Assembly: GCA_023957375.1 (NCBI GenBank)
Contig: JAMLHB010000001.1
Location: forward strand, 1,218,245-1,282,244
Length of the DNA stretch: 64,000 nt
Direction of reading: 5' to 3'
Source of the DNA: Flavobacteriales bacterium
Lineage (GTDB): Bacteria > Bacteroidota > Bacteroidia > Flavobacteriales_F > PHOS-HE28
Shown one piece after another: positions 44,701 through 56,012 of the stretch; position 1 is the stretch's first letter, and each line of letters starts with the position of its first letter. Both the position numbers and the translations under genes were made by a program. Below the pieces are notes generated by a model that saw only the letters and a program-made list of their open reading frames with translations, searched no databases and was not told the DNA's origin.

Positions 44701-44949
44701 CCGGACGGTGACGGCCTGAACGATGCGTGGGGGCCGGTGATGGATTGCCCATTGCGCTACATCGAACTTCTGGTGTTCAACCGCTGGGGAGAGCTGATCG
44801 CCGAACTGAATGCGCCCGCCAGCACGTGGAACGGCACGTACCACGGACAAGATTGTCCGATCGGGGTGTATCCCTACAAGCTGTGTTACGCAAGCACCTG
44901 GTCCGTGGACCAAGTCGTGAAGTTCGGCCACGTCACATTAGTGCGCTGA
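41707..44949 (+). CDS. Gliding-motility-type (CHU_C) secreted protein, T9SS type B tail
   Basis: The protein has 1080 residues. A signal-like hydrophobic segment (LVQVLCMACFPWVLHAQQ) comes after about 20 residues. The N-terminal half has propeller-like repeats with 'DADGNAQWFKTY' and 'DDQGTDQWCRHW' blades, as in delta-60/SBBP-type proteins. From about residue 698 there are three or four tandem Ig/PKD-like repeats of about 90 residues with the pattern 'LPD...C.G....LDA..PG...YAWSG'. The final 90 residues (CDLYVPNAFTPDGDGLND ... VFNRWGELI ... GVYPYKLCY) are a CHU_C domain, the type B signal for T9SS export. Confidence 0.93.
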   Translation: MSKGPLQRSVFGIRPTRLVQVLCMACFPWVLHAQQPVTVSSSCLGESPGPYHNRVMGPASWQWQGTAVKAVALADGGSVIMSQYKALPDSGIQVTRYDAMGGLVWNYSFTDPGVPYIQPTSMCMANDGGYIISGQTAGYTNFWDPFLLKLDADGNAQWFKTYSCSRNLFVCAVGQSVNGNICMVGADYFLYTAFWQTHWNTGFVPTANAAAVMITDGMGMPVSFKPYSFHYGGVDRKWECFYAVEPLSGGGFLIAGQSGHNWDFFAFTLLNVDDQGTDQWCRHWNCTQFGGTWSSDMAKAVVQDSPTSALIGGYVSDHNQYELGWSYHDAFAARVNLANGDLMWSKRYANATCHVTGAALANGHAYLSGQAYNQPFTITGGTLYDFDPATGALNGLHTYQYSPGQSTTFSDMDAYVNGDLLLAGSTDQNGAAQAWMVRADPTGGSACLDSTWTTPDPVDLVWTEEFMTINDAGGVNPSPVYAIAAQAVDRTLQRNCICMRPGTFCPVVPDTLFTLDTDTLPCAGTALQINAMLGNTLLCGSVPTYTQYWAYYADGTVVDGHVVGGTLFGTDSGDTPQPVVPLPGSNSLQVRLRIIDCSGDTICDAAASVAVGDALFQEDMFGQDTVICEPPFTLHAPPGSSNTTFTWYAGPIGSSLAQAMASGAAGSTPQYTVDSSGTFFLLASLNGCITFDSITVQFTPVQLNLPDTAWFCTGGSSLLDASTPGAAGYAWSGVANGNAAIAEVHFPGNAIVEVTLGACTGTDTIHVAEHTLPVPNLPDTVRLCVGSTTVLDATLPGATAYAWSGIAAGSAPLAIVSSAGNAVVSVTSNGCTGSDTALVVTIALPLPELPDVVTFCTGDSVDLDATVPGETAYAWSGVAHGTSPQVVVASPGMAVVTVEVGGCIGMDTAAVVEIAPPVLVLPDSLAICAGTHTAVLGISQPYDSVAWSTGASTPYITVYEPGLYSATIAGHGCWSAPASTVLYWDDCSCDLYVPNAFTPDGDGLNDAWGPVMDCPLRYIELLVFNRWGELIAELNAPASTWNGTYHGQDCPIGVYPYKLCYASTWSVDQVVKFGHVTLVR

Positions 44950-44962
44950 AACCCATTGGTCC

Positions 44963-45075
44963 CCACTCGCCCGCGTTCTCCCCTTGGGTATAATTGGACC
45001 CCAATGGACGCGGCTGATCCGCGTCCATTGGGGTCCATTCCGAAGCATGCCGACCAATAGCATGGCCCACTACCC
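44963..45075. repeat. Half REP-B plus palindromic element family C
   Basis: A half copy of family B (ctcgcccgcgtt, 44966-44977) runs into element C. That element's hairpin has perfect 19-bp arms (44995-45013 and 45019-45037, tggaccccaatggacgcgg) around the loop ctgat. The conserved tail accaatagcatggcccactac follows, as at 28349-28435. Confidence 0.88.
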
Positions 45076-45087
45076 TATTTTTGGAAC

Positions 45088-45510
45088 ATGGCCACCGCAA
45101 CATCCAAACCCATAAAACTCCTCGCCGGCGGCAATCCGCAGATCGCCAAAGGCTATGGCGATGCTCCGGTACAGGCTTATATGCAAGCCATTCCGGATTG
45201 GAAGCGCGACGTTGCCGTTGATTTGGATGCACTGATCACCCGCGCGGTGCCCAAGGTGCTCAAGGCCGTGAAGTGGAACACGCCACTGTACGGCATGGAG
45301 GAGAACCGGTACTTCATGGGCTTCAGCATGACCAAGAATTACGTCAAGGTGGCCTTCTTTCAGGGTGCGTTGTTGGAGCCGCTTCCGCCCGATGCCAGCG
45401 CGCAAAAGCAGGTGCGTTACCTGCACATCCGTGAAAACGATAAGATCGACAAGAAGCAGATCACCGCATGGGTGAAGCAGGCCGCGAAGTTGCCTGGGAA
45501 TAAGATGTAA
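45088..45510 (+). CDS. DUF1801-domain protein
   Basis: The protein has 140 residues. The DUF1801 pattern is visible (DLDALITRAVPKVLKAVKWNTPLYG ... YFMGFSMTKNYVKVAFFQGA). Proteins of this YdhG-like family are small and cytoplasmic, and their function is poorly known. It is followed after 98 bp, which include a REP-B palindrome, by a larger relative. Confidence 0.85.
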   Translation: MATATSKPIKLLAGGNPQIAKGYGDAPVQAYMQAIPDWKRDVAVDLDALITRAVPKVLKAVKWNTPLYGMEENRYFMGFSMTKNYVKVAFFQGALLEPLPPDASAQKQVRYLHIRENDKIDKKQITAWVKQAAKLPGNKM

Positions 45511-45533
45511 GTATGTGATGAGCGACCTTCACT

Positions 45534-45556
45534 CGCCCGCGTTGCAAACGCGGGCG
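45534..45556. repeat. Single REP family B palindrome
   Basis: This is the same perfect palindrome as 6118-6140 (arms cgcccgcgtt/aacgcgggcg), lying between the two DUF1801-type genes. Confidence 0.85.
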
Positions 45557-45608
45557 AGACCATACGCCGAACCGGACGCTGATCCACGCACGAGTTTATT
45601 TTCGGAGC

Positions 45609-46187
45609 ATGAACCCCAAAGTCGACTGGTTTTTCAACAAGGACACCCAATGGCAGGAGGCCTTCGCGGAATTGCGGGAACTCGCGTTGGAAATCGGCCT
45701 CACCGAGGAACTGAAGTGGGGCCACCCCTGCTACACGCTCAAAGGCAAGAACGTGTTTCTGATCCACGGCTTCAAGGAGTATTGCGCGGTGCTCTTCCAC
45801 AAGGGCGTGCTACTGAAGGACAAGGCGGGCCTGCTGGTGCAGCAAACCGCCAACGTGCAAAGCGGGCGGCAACTGCGCTTCACATCCCTCCGGGAAATCC
45901 AGAAGTTGGCGCCCACCATTCGCGCTTACCTGCAGGAGGCTGCGGAAGTGGAACGGCTGGGCCTGAAGGTGCCGATGAAGAAGACCGCCGAGTTCCATAC
46001 ACCGGAGGAATTTGCACGGGCACTGAAGGAGATGCCCGGATTGAAGGAAGCCTTCAACGCGCTCTCGCCGGGCAGGCAGCGCGGCTACTTGCTCTACTTC
46101 GGTTCAGCGAAGCAGGCCAAGACGCGCCAAGCACGCATTGAGAAGCACGTGGACCGGATCCTGGAAGGAAAAGGATTGGACGATTGA
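45609..46187 (+). CDS. YdeI-like DUF1801 protein
   Basis: The protein has 192 residues. The N-terminal part is DUF1801 (WQEAFAELRELALEIGLTEE ... WGHPCYTLKGKNVFLIHGFK). The C-terminal part is the YdeI/OmpD-associated segment (ALKEMPGLKEAFNALSPGRQ then RGYLLYF ... RQARIEKHVDRILEGKGLDD). The role is not established. A diverged copy of its last 25 codons is found at 54171-54262. Confidence 0.88.
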   Translation: MNPKVDWFFNKDTQWQEAFAELRELALEIGLTEELKWGHPCYTLKGKNVFLIHGFKEYCAVLFHKGVLLKDKAGLLVQQTANVQSGRQLRFTSLREIQKLAPTIRAYLQEAAEVERLGLKVPMKKTAEFHTPEEFARALKEMPGLKEAFNALSPGRQRGYLLYFGSAKQAKTRQARIEKHVDRILEGKGLDD

Positions 46188-46219
46188 GCCGATGCGAGAT
46201 CCAAGGCTGATCGTTGTCG

Positions 46220-46603
46220 TCAGCCCAGCATCCCGCGCACGATCCGCTCCACCTCGCCGAACTGGTCCTTGCCCTTGACCACGTATTGTTCGGCCCCTTT
46301 CTGCACGGTGCGCAGTGCCGTGCCATATTGCTCCTGGCTGCTCAGCATGATGACGTGTACACGCTTGTCGAGCTTCTTGATCTGCTGCAGGATCGCCAGG
46401 CCGTCCGCAGCCTCCTTCACCACATTGTTCAGGTGGTAGTCCAGGATCACCAGGTCCGGATGGTGGCGGAGCTGGGCCAGGCATTCCTCCCCCGTGTGGA
46501 ATACGGAAACGTTGTGCGGCGTGGCCGCGCGCAGGTGGTCGGCCAGCATGGTGGCCAACAGCTGGTCATCATCCACGATGAATATCGTGCGGGCGTTGGC
46601 CAT
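46220..46603 (-). CDS. Stand-alone receiver (REC) protein
   Basis: The protein has 127 residues and is a single receiver domain with acidic pocket VDDDQ and phospho-acceptor Asp55 in LVILDYHLNN. The conserved Ser/Lys positions are at IMLSSQE and YVVKGKDQF. There is no output domain, so it likely works as a phosphate shuttle. It is transcribed divergently from an Hpt gene 56 bp away and lies near a hybrid kinase, consistent with a phosphorelay. Confidence 0.92.
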   Translation of the reverse strand: MANARTIFIVDDDQLLATMLADHLRAATPHNVSVFHTGEECLAQLRHHPDLVILDYHLNNVVKEAADGLAILQQIKKLDKRVHVIMLSSQEQYGTALRTVQKGAEQYVVKGKDQFGEVERIVRGMLG

Positions 46604-46659
46604 TGGATACCGGATCCCGCGAATATAGGGGCAGGGCCGTGCCCAATTATTTTCGCGGC

Positions 46660-47010
46660 ATGGAAGGCGGGTACACGGACCTCACTTTTCTGGGGAATTT
46701 CTGCAAAGGCGACCGCACGCGCATGGAGAAGTACATCCGCCTATACCTCCAAGGCGCACCGGGCGGCTTCGCCCTGATGGAGGAACGACTGGGTGCCGAC
46801 GACGCGGAGGGCCTGGCCGTGGCTGCGCACAGCTTGCGGCCGCAGGCCAACTACATGGGCGCCCAACGCCTTTTCGACCTGCTTACGGAGATCGAAGCCT
46901 TGGCCCGGAACAAGGGGGCTTCGGCGTGCACCGCCCAGGTAAAGGAAGCCGTGGAACTGAACCGGCTTGTCCTGGAAGAGCTCTACGCTTCGCTCACTCC
47001 TCTCCCCTAG
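46660..47010 (+). CDS. Hpt-domain phosphotransfer protein
   Basis: The protein has 116 residues from the ATG at 46660. The Hpt signature AAHSLRPQANYMGAQRL holds the phosphorylatable His57. The fold is all-helical. A TTG at 46603 would add 19 residues with no features. It would carry phosphate between the hybrid kinase's receiver and a response regulator. It is convergent with the next gene, with only 3 bp between the stops. Confidence 0.88.
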   Translation: MEGGYTDLTFLGNFCKGDRTRMEKYIRLYLQGAPGGFALMEERLGADDAEGLAVAAHSLRPQANYMGAQRLFDLLTEIEALARNKGASACTAQVKEAVELNRLVLEELYASLTPLP

Positions 47011-47013
47011 AGC

Positions 47014-47562
47014 CTACGGGCATGGCATGCCGGATGCATCCGGCCCGTAGAGCCCGTCCAGCAACGCTTTGACCAGATCATCCGGCCTTTCATCGCGCGG
47101 GAGGGTGGGGCTGTTCACGCGGGTGATCACACGGATGATGGTGATGGGCACGCAATTGCGCAGTTGCACGTACTGGTCCATCAGCACCGCCGCACCGCCC
47201 AGCAGGCCGCTGTACAGGCCATGCCACACGGAGCCGGACACGTGATCCAGCTCCCCCACCAGCTTCAAGGTGCTGCTCCCCGGCCGGATCGGAGAGCGCA
47301 ACGTGGTTGCACCGCCCGCTTCATGGAGCGGTTTGCGATCTACCAGCACCAAGGATCCCCCGGAGGTTGAATACACCTCCATGCCGGCGCGCTCCACGCC
47401 GTACAGGCAGCCTTCAAATCCTTCCGCGCCGGATGCGGCATGCACGGGATCATGCCGGTCGCATCCGGGTTTCAAGACCTGTTGGAAAGGGATGTTGACT
47501 TCGGTGATCGGCATCGGCTCCATGGGCATGGAAGGAAGGACATTGAGGTTCTGGTCAGCCAT
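47014..47562 (-). CDS. Hypothetical protein beside the NarL regulator
   Basis: The protein has 182 residues from the ATG at 47562 (MADQNLNVLPSMPMEPMPIT). No signal peptide or membrane helix is visible. Gly-rich segments (GGSLVLVDRKPLHEAGGATT, HGLYSGLLGGAAVLMDQY) suggest a compact cytoplasmic fold. I do not recognise the family. Its start faces the NarL regulator gene across a 114-bp region with two inverted repeats, so it may be controlled by that regulator. Confidence 0.65.
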   Translation of the reverse strand: MADQNLNVLPSMPMEPMPITEVNIPFQQVLKPGCDRHDPVHAASGAEGFEGCLYGVERAGMEVYSTSGGSLVLVDRKPLHEAGGATTLRSPIRPGSSTLKLVGELDHVSGSVWHGLYSGLLGGAAVLMDQYVQLRNCVPITIIRVITRVNSPTLPRDERPDDLVKALLDGLYGPDASGMPCP

Positions 47563-47606
47563 GGCAGCAAAGTTTTTCCGCCCGCTCTGCGTGGGGTAGC
47601 GTAAAA

Positions 47607-47651
47607 CCACGGGAAATGAAAAAACCGTGGAACTACGGGTCTCCCGTAGTT
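47607..47651. promoter_or_regulatory. Paired inverted repeats, candidate NarL-type operator
   Basis: Two inverted repeats lie in the divergent region. The first is ccacgg (47607-47612) with ccgtgg (47625-47630). The second has the perfect 9-bp arms aactacggg (47631-47639) and cccgtagtt (47643-47651) around tct. NarL/LuxR dimers bind such palindromes, and the regulator starts 26 bp downstream, so autoregulation is plausible. It could also be an RNA hairpin in the leader. Confidence 0.5.
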
Positions 47652-47676
47652 TCAGCCACCCGATCTTGCAACGCCG

Positions 47677-48348
47677 ATGGCAAGCAACGCTCAAACCAAG
47701 ATCAAGCTCGCGCTCGTGGACGACCAGGTGATGTTCCGCAGGGGCTTGGCCATGCTGCTGCACGACATGCCCGACGTGGAGGTGGTCTTTGAGTGCGCCA
47801 ACGGCAAGGAATTGCTCACCGGCCTGAAGGGCAACGCAATCGACTTGGTGCTGCTGGACCTGGAGATGCCGGTGATGAACGGCGTGGAGGCCATGCGGGC
47901 CGTGAAGGAAAAGCACCCGGAAGTAAAGATCATCGTGCTGAGCATGCACAGTGACGGCAAGCGGATCCTGCAACTGATGGAGCTGGGAGCGAACGGCTAC
48001 GTGCCCAAGACCGCGGAGCCGGACGAGATCGAGAACGCCATCCGGGCGGTGGCCGCCAGCGGGTACCACTTCAGTGAATTGGTGAGCCGCGCCATGTTGC
48101 TGAAGCTGGTGCGGAAGAAGCACGTGAAGCCCGTCTACAACGACCTGGACCCTTTGACGGAGCGCGAACTGGAAGTGGTGCGCCTGATCTGCCAGGAACT
48201 CACCACCACGGAGATCGCGGGGCGGCTCATCCTCAGCCCCCGCACGGTGGAGGGATATCGGAACAACATTCTCCAAAAGACCGGCGCACGCAACTCGGCA
48301 GGCATCGCGGTATACGCCATGAGCAAGGGGCTGTATACCCCGGAATGA
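47677..48348 (+). CDS. NarL/FixJ-family response regulator
   Basis: The protein has 223 residues. A receiver domain (acidic VDDQ, Asp61 in LVLLDLEMPVMNG, Lys in YVPKTAEPDE) is followed by a LuxR-type helix-turn-helix (LTERELEVVRLICQELTTTE then IAGRLILSPRTVEGYRNNI). It sits between the Hpt/REC genes and a hybrid kinase and is the obvious DNA-binding output of the local signalling island. It precedes the kinase gene by 32 bp on the same strand, so the two may be co-transcribed. Confidence 0.94.
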   Translation: MASNAQTKIKLALVDDQVMFRRGLAMLLHDMPDVEVVFECANGKELLTGLKGNAIDLVLLDLEMPVMNGVEAMRAVKEKHPEVKIIVLSMHSDGKRILQLMELGANGYVPKTAEPDEIENAIRAVAASGYHFSELVSRAMLLKLVRKKHVKPVYNDLDPLTERELEVVRLICQELTTTEIAGRLILSPRTVEGYRNNILQKTGARNSAGIAVYAMSKGLYTPE

Positions 48349-48380
48349 ACAGGGTTGGCAGCATGCAAGAAGGAAGGTAA

Positions 48381-52189
<3,809 letters not shown>

Positions 52190-52193
<4 letters not shown>

Positions 52194-54169
52194 TCCGTAC
52201 CGTCACCCTCCGGTTCCTGGTCCGTTGGACAGGCGCATGCCTCCTATGCGGATTGAGCCTCGCGGCGGCCCGTGCGCAAGAGGACCCCATCAGCGAGCTG
52301 AGCGCACTGGTGCAGGAACTCAAGACCGACACGGCCCAATTCCGGTTAGTCACCGCGCCCACGGAGCTGTGGCCCATTGAACGCGAGGCCCGCACGCCGT
52401 ACCGGCAGGCCATGGCCGGTCTTGCACGGGCAGTCGTGCTCAGTTCGCGCCCGGACATCAACTCCGCTGTGATCGTACTGGACCACGTGGTCAACCTGCT
52501 GGACAGCGGGCCGCATGAACGCGCCCTTGCCTTGGCCTATTATTACCTGGGCCGGGCGGAATTGATCCGCAACAACATGGCAGGGTCGATCGTGCAATAC
52601 GAGCGGGCCTTGCACCTCACTGCGCGCGTTCCGTACCCCAAGTTGGAGGCCATGCTGCAATCAGACATTGGCAGCGCTTATGCATCCATCGAGGATTTTG
52701 CCCAGGCCAGTACACATTACAAGGCTGCGATCGCCCTTCCCTTAGACACGATCAACCGTTACTGGACCTTGGGATCGCTCATGGAAGCCATGCTGGAACT
52801 TGGGGACACCAGTGCTGCAAGCCACTACCTCAAACGCATGGAGGTACTGGTCGACAGTGCAGGCATGAACCCGGCACTGGCCGTGCTCGAGCGCGGGGAA
52901 TTGTACTTGGCGCAAGGCGACCCCGGCAAGGCGATCAACCAGTTCAACCAGGCACTCGACCTGTACAGGGCCAGTGGCCAACTCACCTTCATCGCCTGGA
53001 CGCTGAGCCGACTGTCCAATGCGTACCGCGCCGCAGGCCAAACGGCAAAGGCCGTGCAGCTTGCCCGTGAGGGGCTTCAGCTGAGCATGCGCAACAACCT
53101 GCGCAAGGAAATCCAGGACAACGAGGAGCAACTGTACCAGGCGTACGCAGCGGCAGGAGACAAACCCGCGGCCTACGACCATTTCGTCCGTTTCATCGCA
53201 CTGCGCGACAGCGCCACCGGCACCAAGGCATCGGCGCTCCTTACCGCCTCCATGCTCCGCAACCAAATGGAACGGCAGGCCCGTACCGACAGCCTGCTGC
53301 GCGCAGAGAAGGACCTGCGCAGGGCCGAACAGCACCAGGCCGAGCTGGACGAAGAACGCACACAGCGCAACATCTTCCTCCTGGCCAGCATCGCCTTGTT
53401 GGCCTTCGGCGCCAGCACCCTCCGGCAGCGCAACAAGATCAGGAAGGCCAGGGACCGCAGCGATGAACTCCTGCTGAACATCCTGCCGGAAGAGGTTGCG
53501 GAGGAACTCAAGGAAAAGGGCGAGAGCATGGCCCGATCGATCGACCAGGTCACCGTGCTGTTCACCGACTTCAAGGGCTTCACCGGCATGTCCGAAAAAA
53601 TGGGCGCCCAGGAACTGGTCAACGAGATCGATACGTGCTTCCGCGCGTTCGACCGGATCCTTGCCAAACGCGGCGTGGAGAAGATCAAGACCATCGGCGA
53701 TGCCTACATGGCCGCCGGCGGCATGCCCATCCCCTCGGCGGACAGCGCCCGAAGCACCGTGCTGGCCGCGCTGGAGATGCAGGATTTCATGCGCACCTAC
53801 AAAGCCGAACGTGAAGCTGCGGGCAGGCCCTTCTTCGAAATGCGCATCGGCATCCACACCGGCCCCGTGGTGGCGGGCATCGTGGGGGTGAAGAAGTTCC
53901 AGTATGACATCTGGGGCGACACGGTGAACACGGCTTCGCGGATGGAGTCTTCCGGCGAAGTGGGACGGGTGAACATCAGTGAGGCTACGTACAGAGCGGT
54001 TGTCGGTTCTCAATTGTCAGTTGTTGGTCAGGGCGCCGGCAGCCGGGCAACAGACAACCAACAACTGACAACTCCCGCATTCGCGTTCACCCCACGCGGC
54101 AAGGTGCAGGCGAAAGGGAAAGGCGAAATGGAGATGTATTTCGTGGAGCGGAATGAACATGCGGCTTGA
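52190..54169 (+). CDS. TPR-class III adenylate cyclase
   Basis: The protein has 659 residues. A signal-like segment is followed by TPR-like helices (residues 60-350), a coiled coil, a membrane helix ([16 protein letters not shown], about 394-411) and a cyclase domain (452-655). Metal Asp residues are in FTDFKGFT and TIGDAYMA. The Lys in EKIKTIGD and Asp in YDIWGDT are the ATP-type specificity pair. Asn and Arg in NTASRMES are the transition-state residues. All are intact. About 25 extra residues ([12 protein letters not shown]...) interrupt the domain between TYRAVV and [15 protein letters not shown] and are encoded by an inverted-repeat element. The start overlaps the hybrid kinase stop as ATGA. 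Confidence 0.93.
54003..54080. repeat. Inverted-repeat element inserted in frame within the cyclase gene
   Basis: Arms aattgtcagttgttggt (54012-54028) and accaacaactgacaact (54057-54073) pair with one mismatch around a GC-rich 28-bp centre. The composition is AT-richer than the surrounding codons, and the encoded residues have no counterpart in the usual class III cyclase pattern. Confidence 0.82.
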
Positions 54170-54170
54170 T

Positions 54171-54262
54171 CACAAGAATGAGGCACGGAGCATGCGGGTT
54201 GCCCGCATTGAAAAGCACATCGACCAGGTCCCGGAAGGCAAGGGATTGGACGATTGGTCGGG
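54171..54262 (+). pseudogene. YdeI-like gene-tail fragment
   Basis: In one frame the sequence reads RVARIEKHIDQVPEGKGLDDW, matching the C-terminus RQARIEKHVDRILEGKGLDD of the gene at 45609-46187, with its TGA changed to TGG. No upstream domain is present. It lies directly after the cyclase stop. Up to 54340 I see nothing else. Confidence 0.78.
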
Positions 54263-54340
54263 TCCCGGGTTGATGATCTTCAGCCAACGGGTGTTCACAT
54301 TCCGGGACGATCCCGATAAAGGTGAAAGCACCCAACGACC

Positions 54341-55558
54341 ATGAAACCCTTCGTGATCCTTTCCTTAGCCAACATCTTGATGTTTTGCGCATGTGGTCAA
54401 AGTGAAGCGCCCGAAGGGCAAGCCGCCACAGAAACCGACATGAGCGCCTTGCAAGCCCAAGTGGCGGCCATCACCGGAAAAACCTACACTGAACCAGGCA
54501 CCGAGGCTCACCAAGGTTGGAATACCCAGGAAGCCCAAAGTGAGGATCAACAGCCATACGCTTCCTCCGGCCAACAACAGCCCGCACAGGAACAGGGAGG
54601 TCTGCGGACCATCACCGTGCCCAGCAACTTCGCCGGGGTGGCCATGGCCCAGTTGCAAGTGCCCGCCCGTTGGAACGTGAAGACCAACGCCAGCGGATCG
54701 TGGTACGTGGATGAACCGGGCCTGAAGGTGAAGGACGTGAACCTGCAGTCCTTCATTACGCCCAACAGCCAAATGGCGCAGCTGTACCAGCAGAACGGCG
54801 GCAAGGTGCGCCAGCCGATGACCCCGGAACAAGTGCTGCAACAGGATATCGTTCCCCAGCTTGGGAAGCAAGGCTATGAGCTGATCGGCAGCAGCGATGC
54901 ACCGGAGGTGGCCCGCGCAACTCAACCCGGGATGGACGGCCTGTACGCCATCGGCCAGCGGCGCAACACCTGCAAGGCGAACATCAGCACCTGGCGCAAG
55001 GGTGACCAGCGTATGGCCTTATTGATGCATTGGTCCATGATGGAATCGTCCGGCATGGCCAACTGGAACTATTACTTCACCCGGCTGGATGCGCCCGCCG
55101 CCCGGTTCGAGCAGGAGAAAGCCGCCTTGCTCGCCGCCAAGGCGAGCCTGCGCTACAACCCGCAATACTTCGCGGCTTATGCACAAAGTGAACAGCAGAA
55201 GGCCGGACAAAGCTGGGCCGCGCACAACCAGCGCATGCAGACCAACCAGGCCGCCTTCGATGCACAGCAACGGACGCACCGCGAAACGTGGGGCGCCATC
55301 AACGATGCCAGCATGGGCGCTTACCAGGACCGCATGAACAGCATGGACCGCCAGCAGAACGCCACCATCAACGCCATCCGCGGCGAGCAGGACGCCATCA
55401 ACCCGTACACCGGTGAGCAGGGGAAAGTGCAAAGCGGCTACGACCAGTACTGGATGAACAGCGACGGCCAGTACATGGGCACCAACGACGTGATGTACGA
55501 CCCCAATGTGAACAGCGACTGGGTTGACCAGTGGCGGCAGGCGCCCACCAAGCCCTAA
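54341..55558 (+). CDS. Lipoprotein of unknown function
   Basis: The protein has 405 residues. The lipoprotein signal MKPFVILSLANILMFCACGQ has its lipobox Cys at about residue 18. A Gln/Glu/Thr-rich linker (about 25-85) leads to an alpha/beta domain (TITVPSNFAGVAMAQLQVPA ... GWAN-like core). A helical C-terminal region rich in Gln, Met and Asn follows (QQRTHRETWGAINDASMGAY ... DRQQNATINAIRGEQDAINP), and a Tyr/Asp-rich end (YDQYWMNSDGQYMGTND). I recognise no enzymatic motif. It is probably anchored in the envelope. Confidence 0.78.
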   Translation: MKPFVILSLANILMFCACGQSEAPEGQAATETDMSALQAQVAAITGKTYTEPGTEAHQGWNTQEAQSEDQQPYASSGQQQPAQEQGGLRTITVPSNFAGVAMAQLQVPARWNVKTNASGSWYVDEPGLKVKDVNLQSFITPNSQMAQLYQQNGGKVRQPMTPEQVLQQDIVPQLGKQGYELIGSSDAPEVARATQPGMDGLYAIGQRRNTCKANISTWRKGDQRMALLMHWSMMESSGMANWNYYFTRLDAPAARFEQEKAALLAAKASLRYNPQYFAAYAQSEQQKAGQSWAAHNQRMQTNQAAFDAQQRTHRETWGAINDASMGAYQDRMNSMDRQQNATINAIRGEQDAINPYTGEQGKVQSGYDQYWMNSDGQYMGTNDVMYDPNVNSDWVDQWRQAPTKP

Positions 55559-55612
55559 GCCATTGGGTACACGTACCCGTGCAAACAGCGATAGTGGGCA
55601 CTTTTTGTGAGC

Positions 55613-55951
55613 TTAAGCCTTCTTCACGAACTCGCTCTTCAGCGCCATGGCACCGAAGCCCTCAATCCGGCAATCGATGTTGTGGTCGCCTTCCACCAGC
55701 TTGATGCCCCGCACCTTGGTCCCGGCCTTCAGTGCCTTGGGCGCACCTTTCACGGCGAGGTCCTTGATCATCACCACATCATCGCCGTCCTGCAGCACAT
55801 TGCCGTTGGCATCCTTTACCACGAAGCCCGCATCCTCGGCGGCCACTTCCTCCGGGTTCCACTCATGGCCGCATTCGGCGCACATCTGGCTTTGTCCCGT
55901 AGGGTAAGTGATGGCGGAGCGGCATTCGGGGCAGGGTGGCGTGTCGGTCAT
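55613..55951 (-). CDS. phnA: PhnA-family zinc-ribbon protein
   Basis: The protein has 112 residues. An N-terminal zinc ribbon with paired Cys motifs (PPCPECRS ... MCAECGHEW) is followed by the PhnA domain ([20 protein letters not shown] ... [20 protein letters not shown]). Despite its historical name the family is not proven to act on phosphonates. It is divergent from the DUF2461 gene. Confidence 0.93.
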   Translation of the reverse strand: MTDTPPCPECRSAITYPTGQSQMCAECGHEWNPEEVAAEDAGFVVKDANGNVLQDGDDVVMIKDLAVKGAPKALKAGTKVRGIKLVEGDHNIDCRIEGFGAMALKSEFVKKA

Positions 55952-56012
55952 TGGAGATCAATTCAGCCGGCGAAGGTACCCCCTGTGCAGGATGCTACCT
56001 TCGCCGGTGCAC

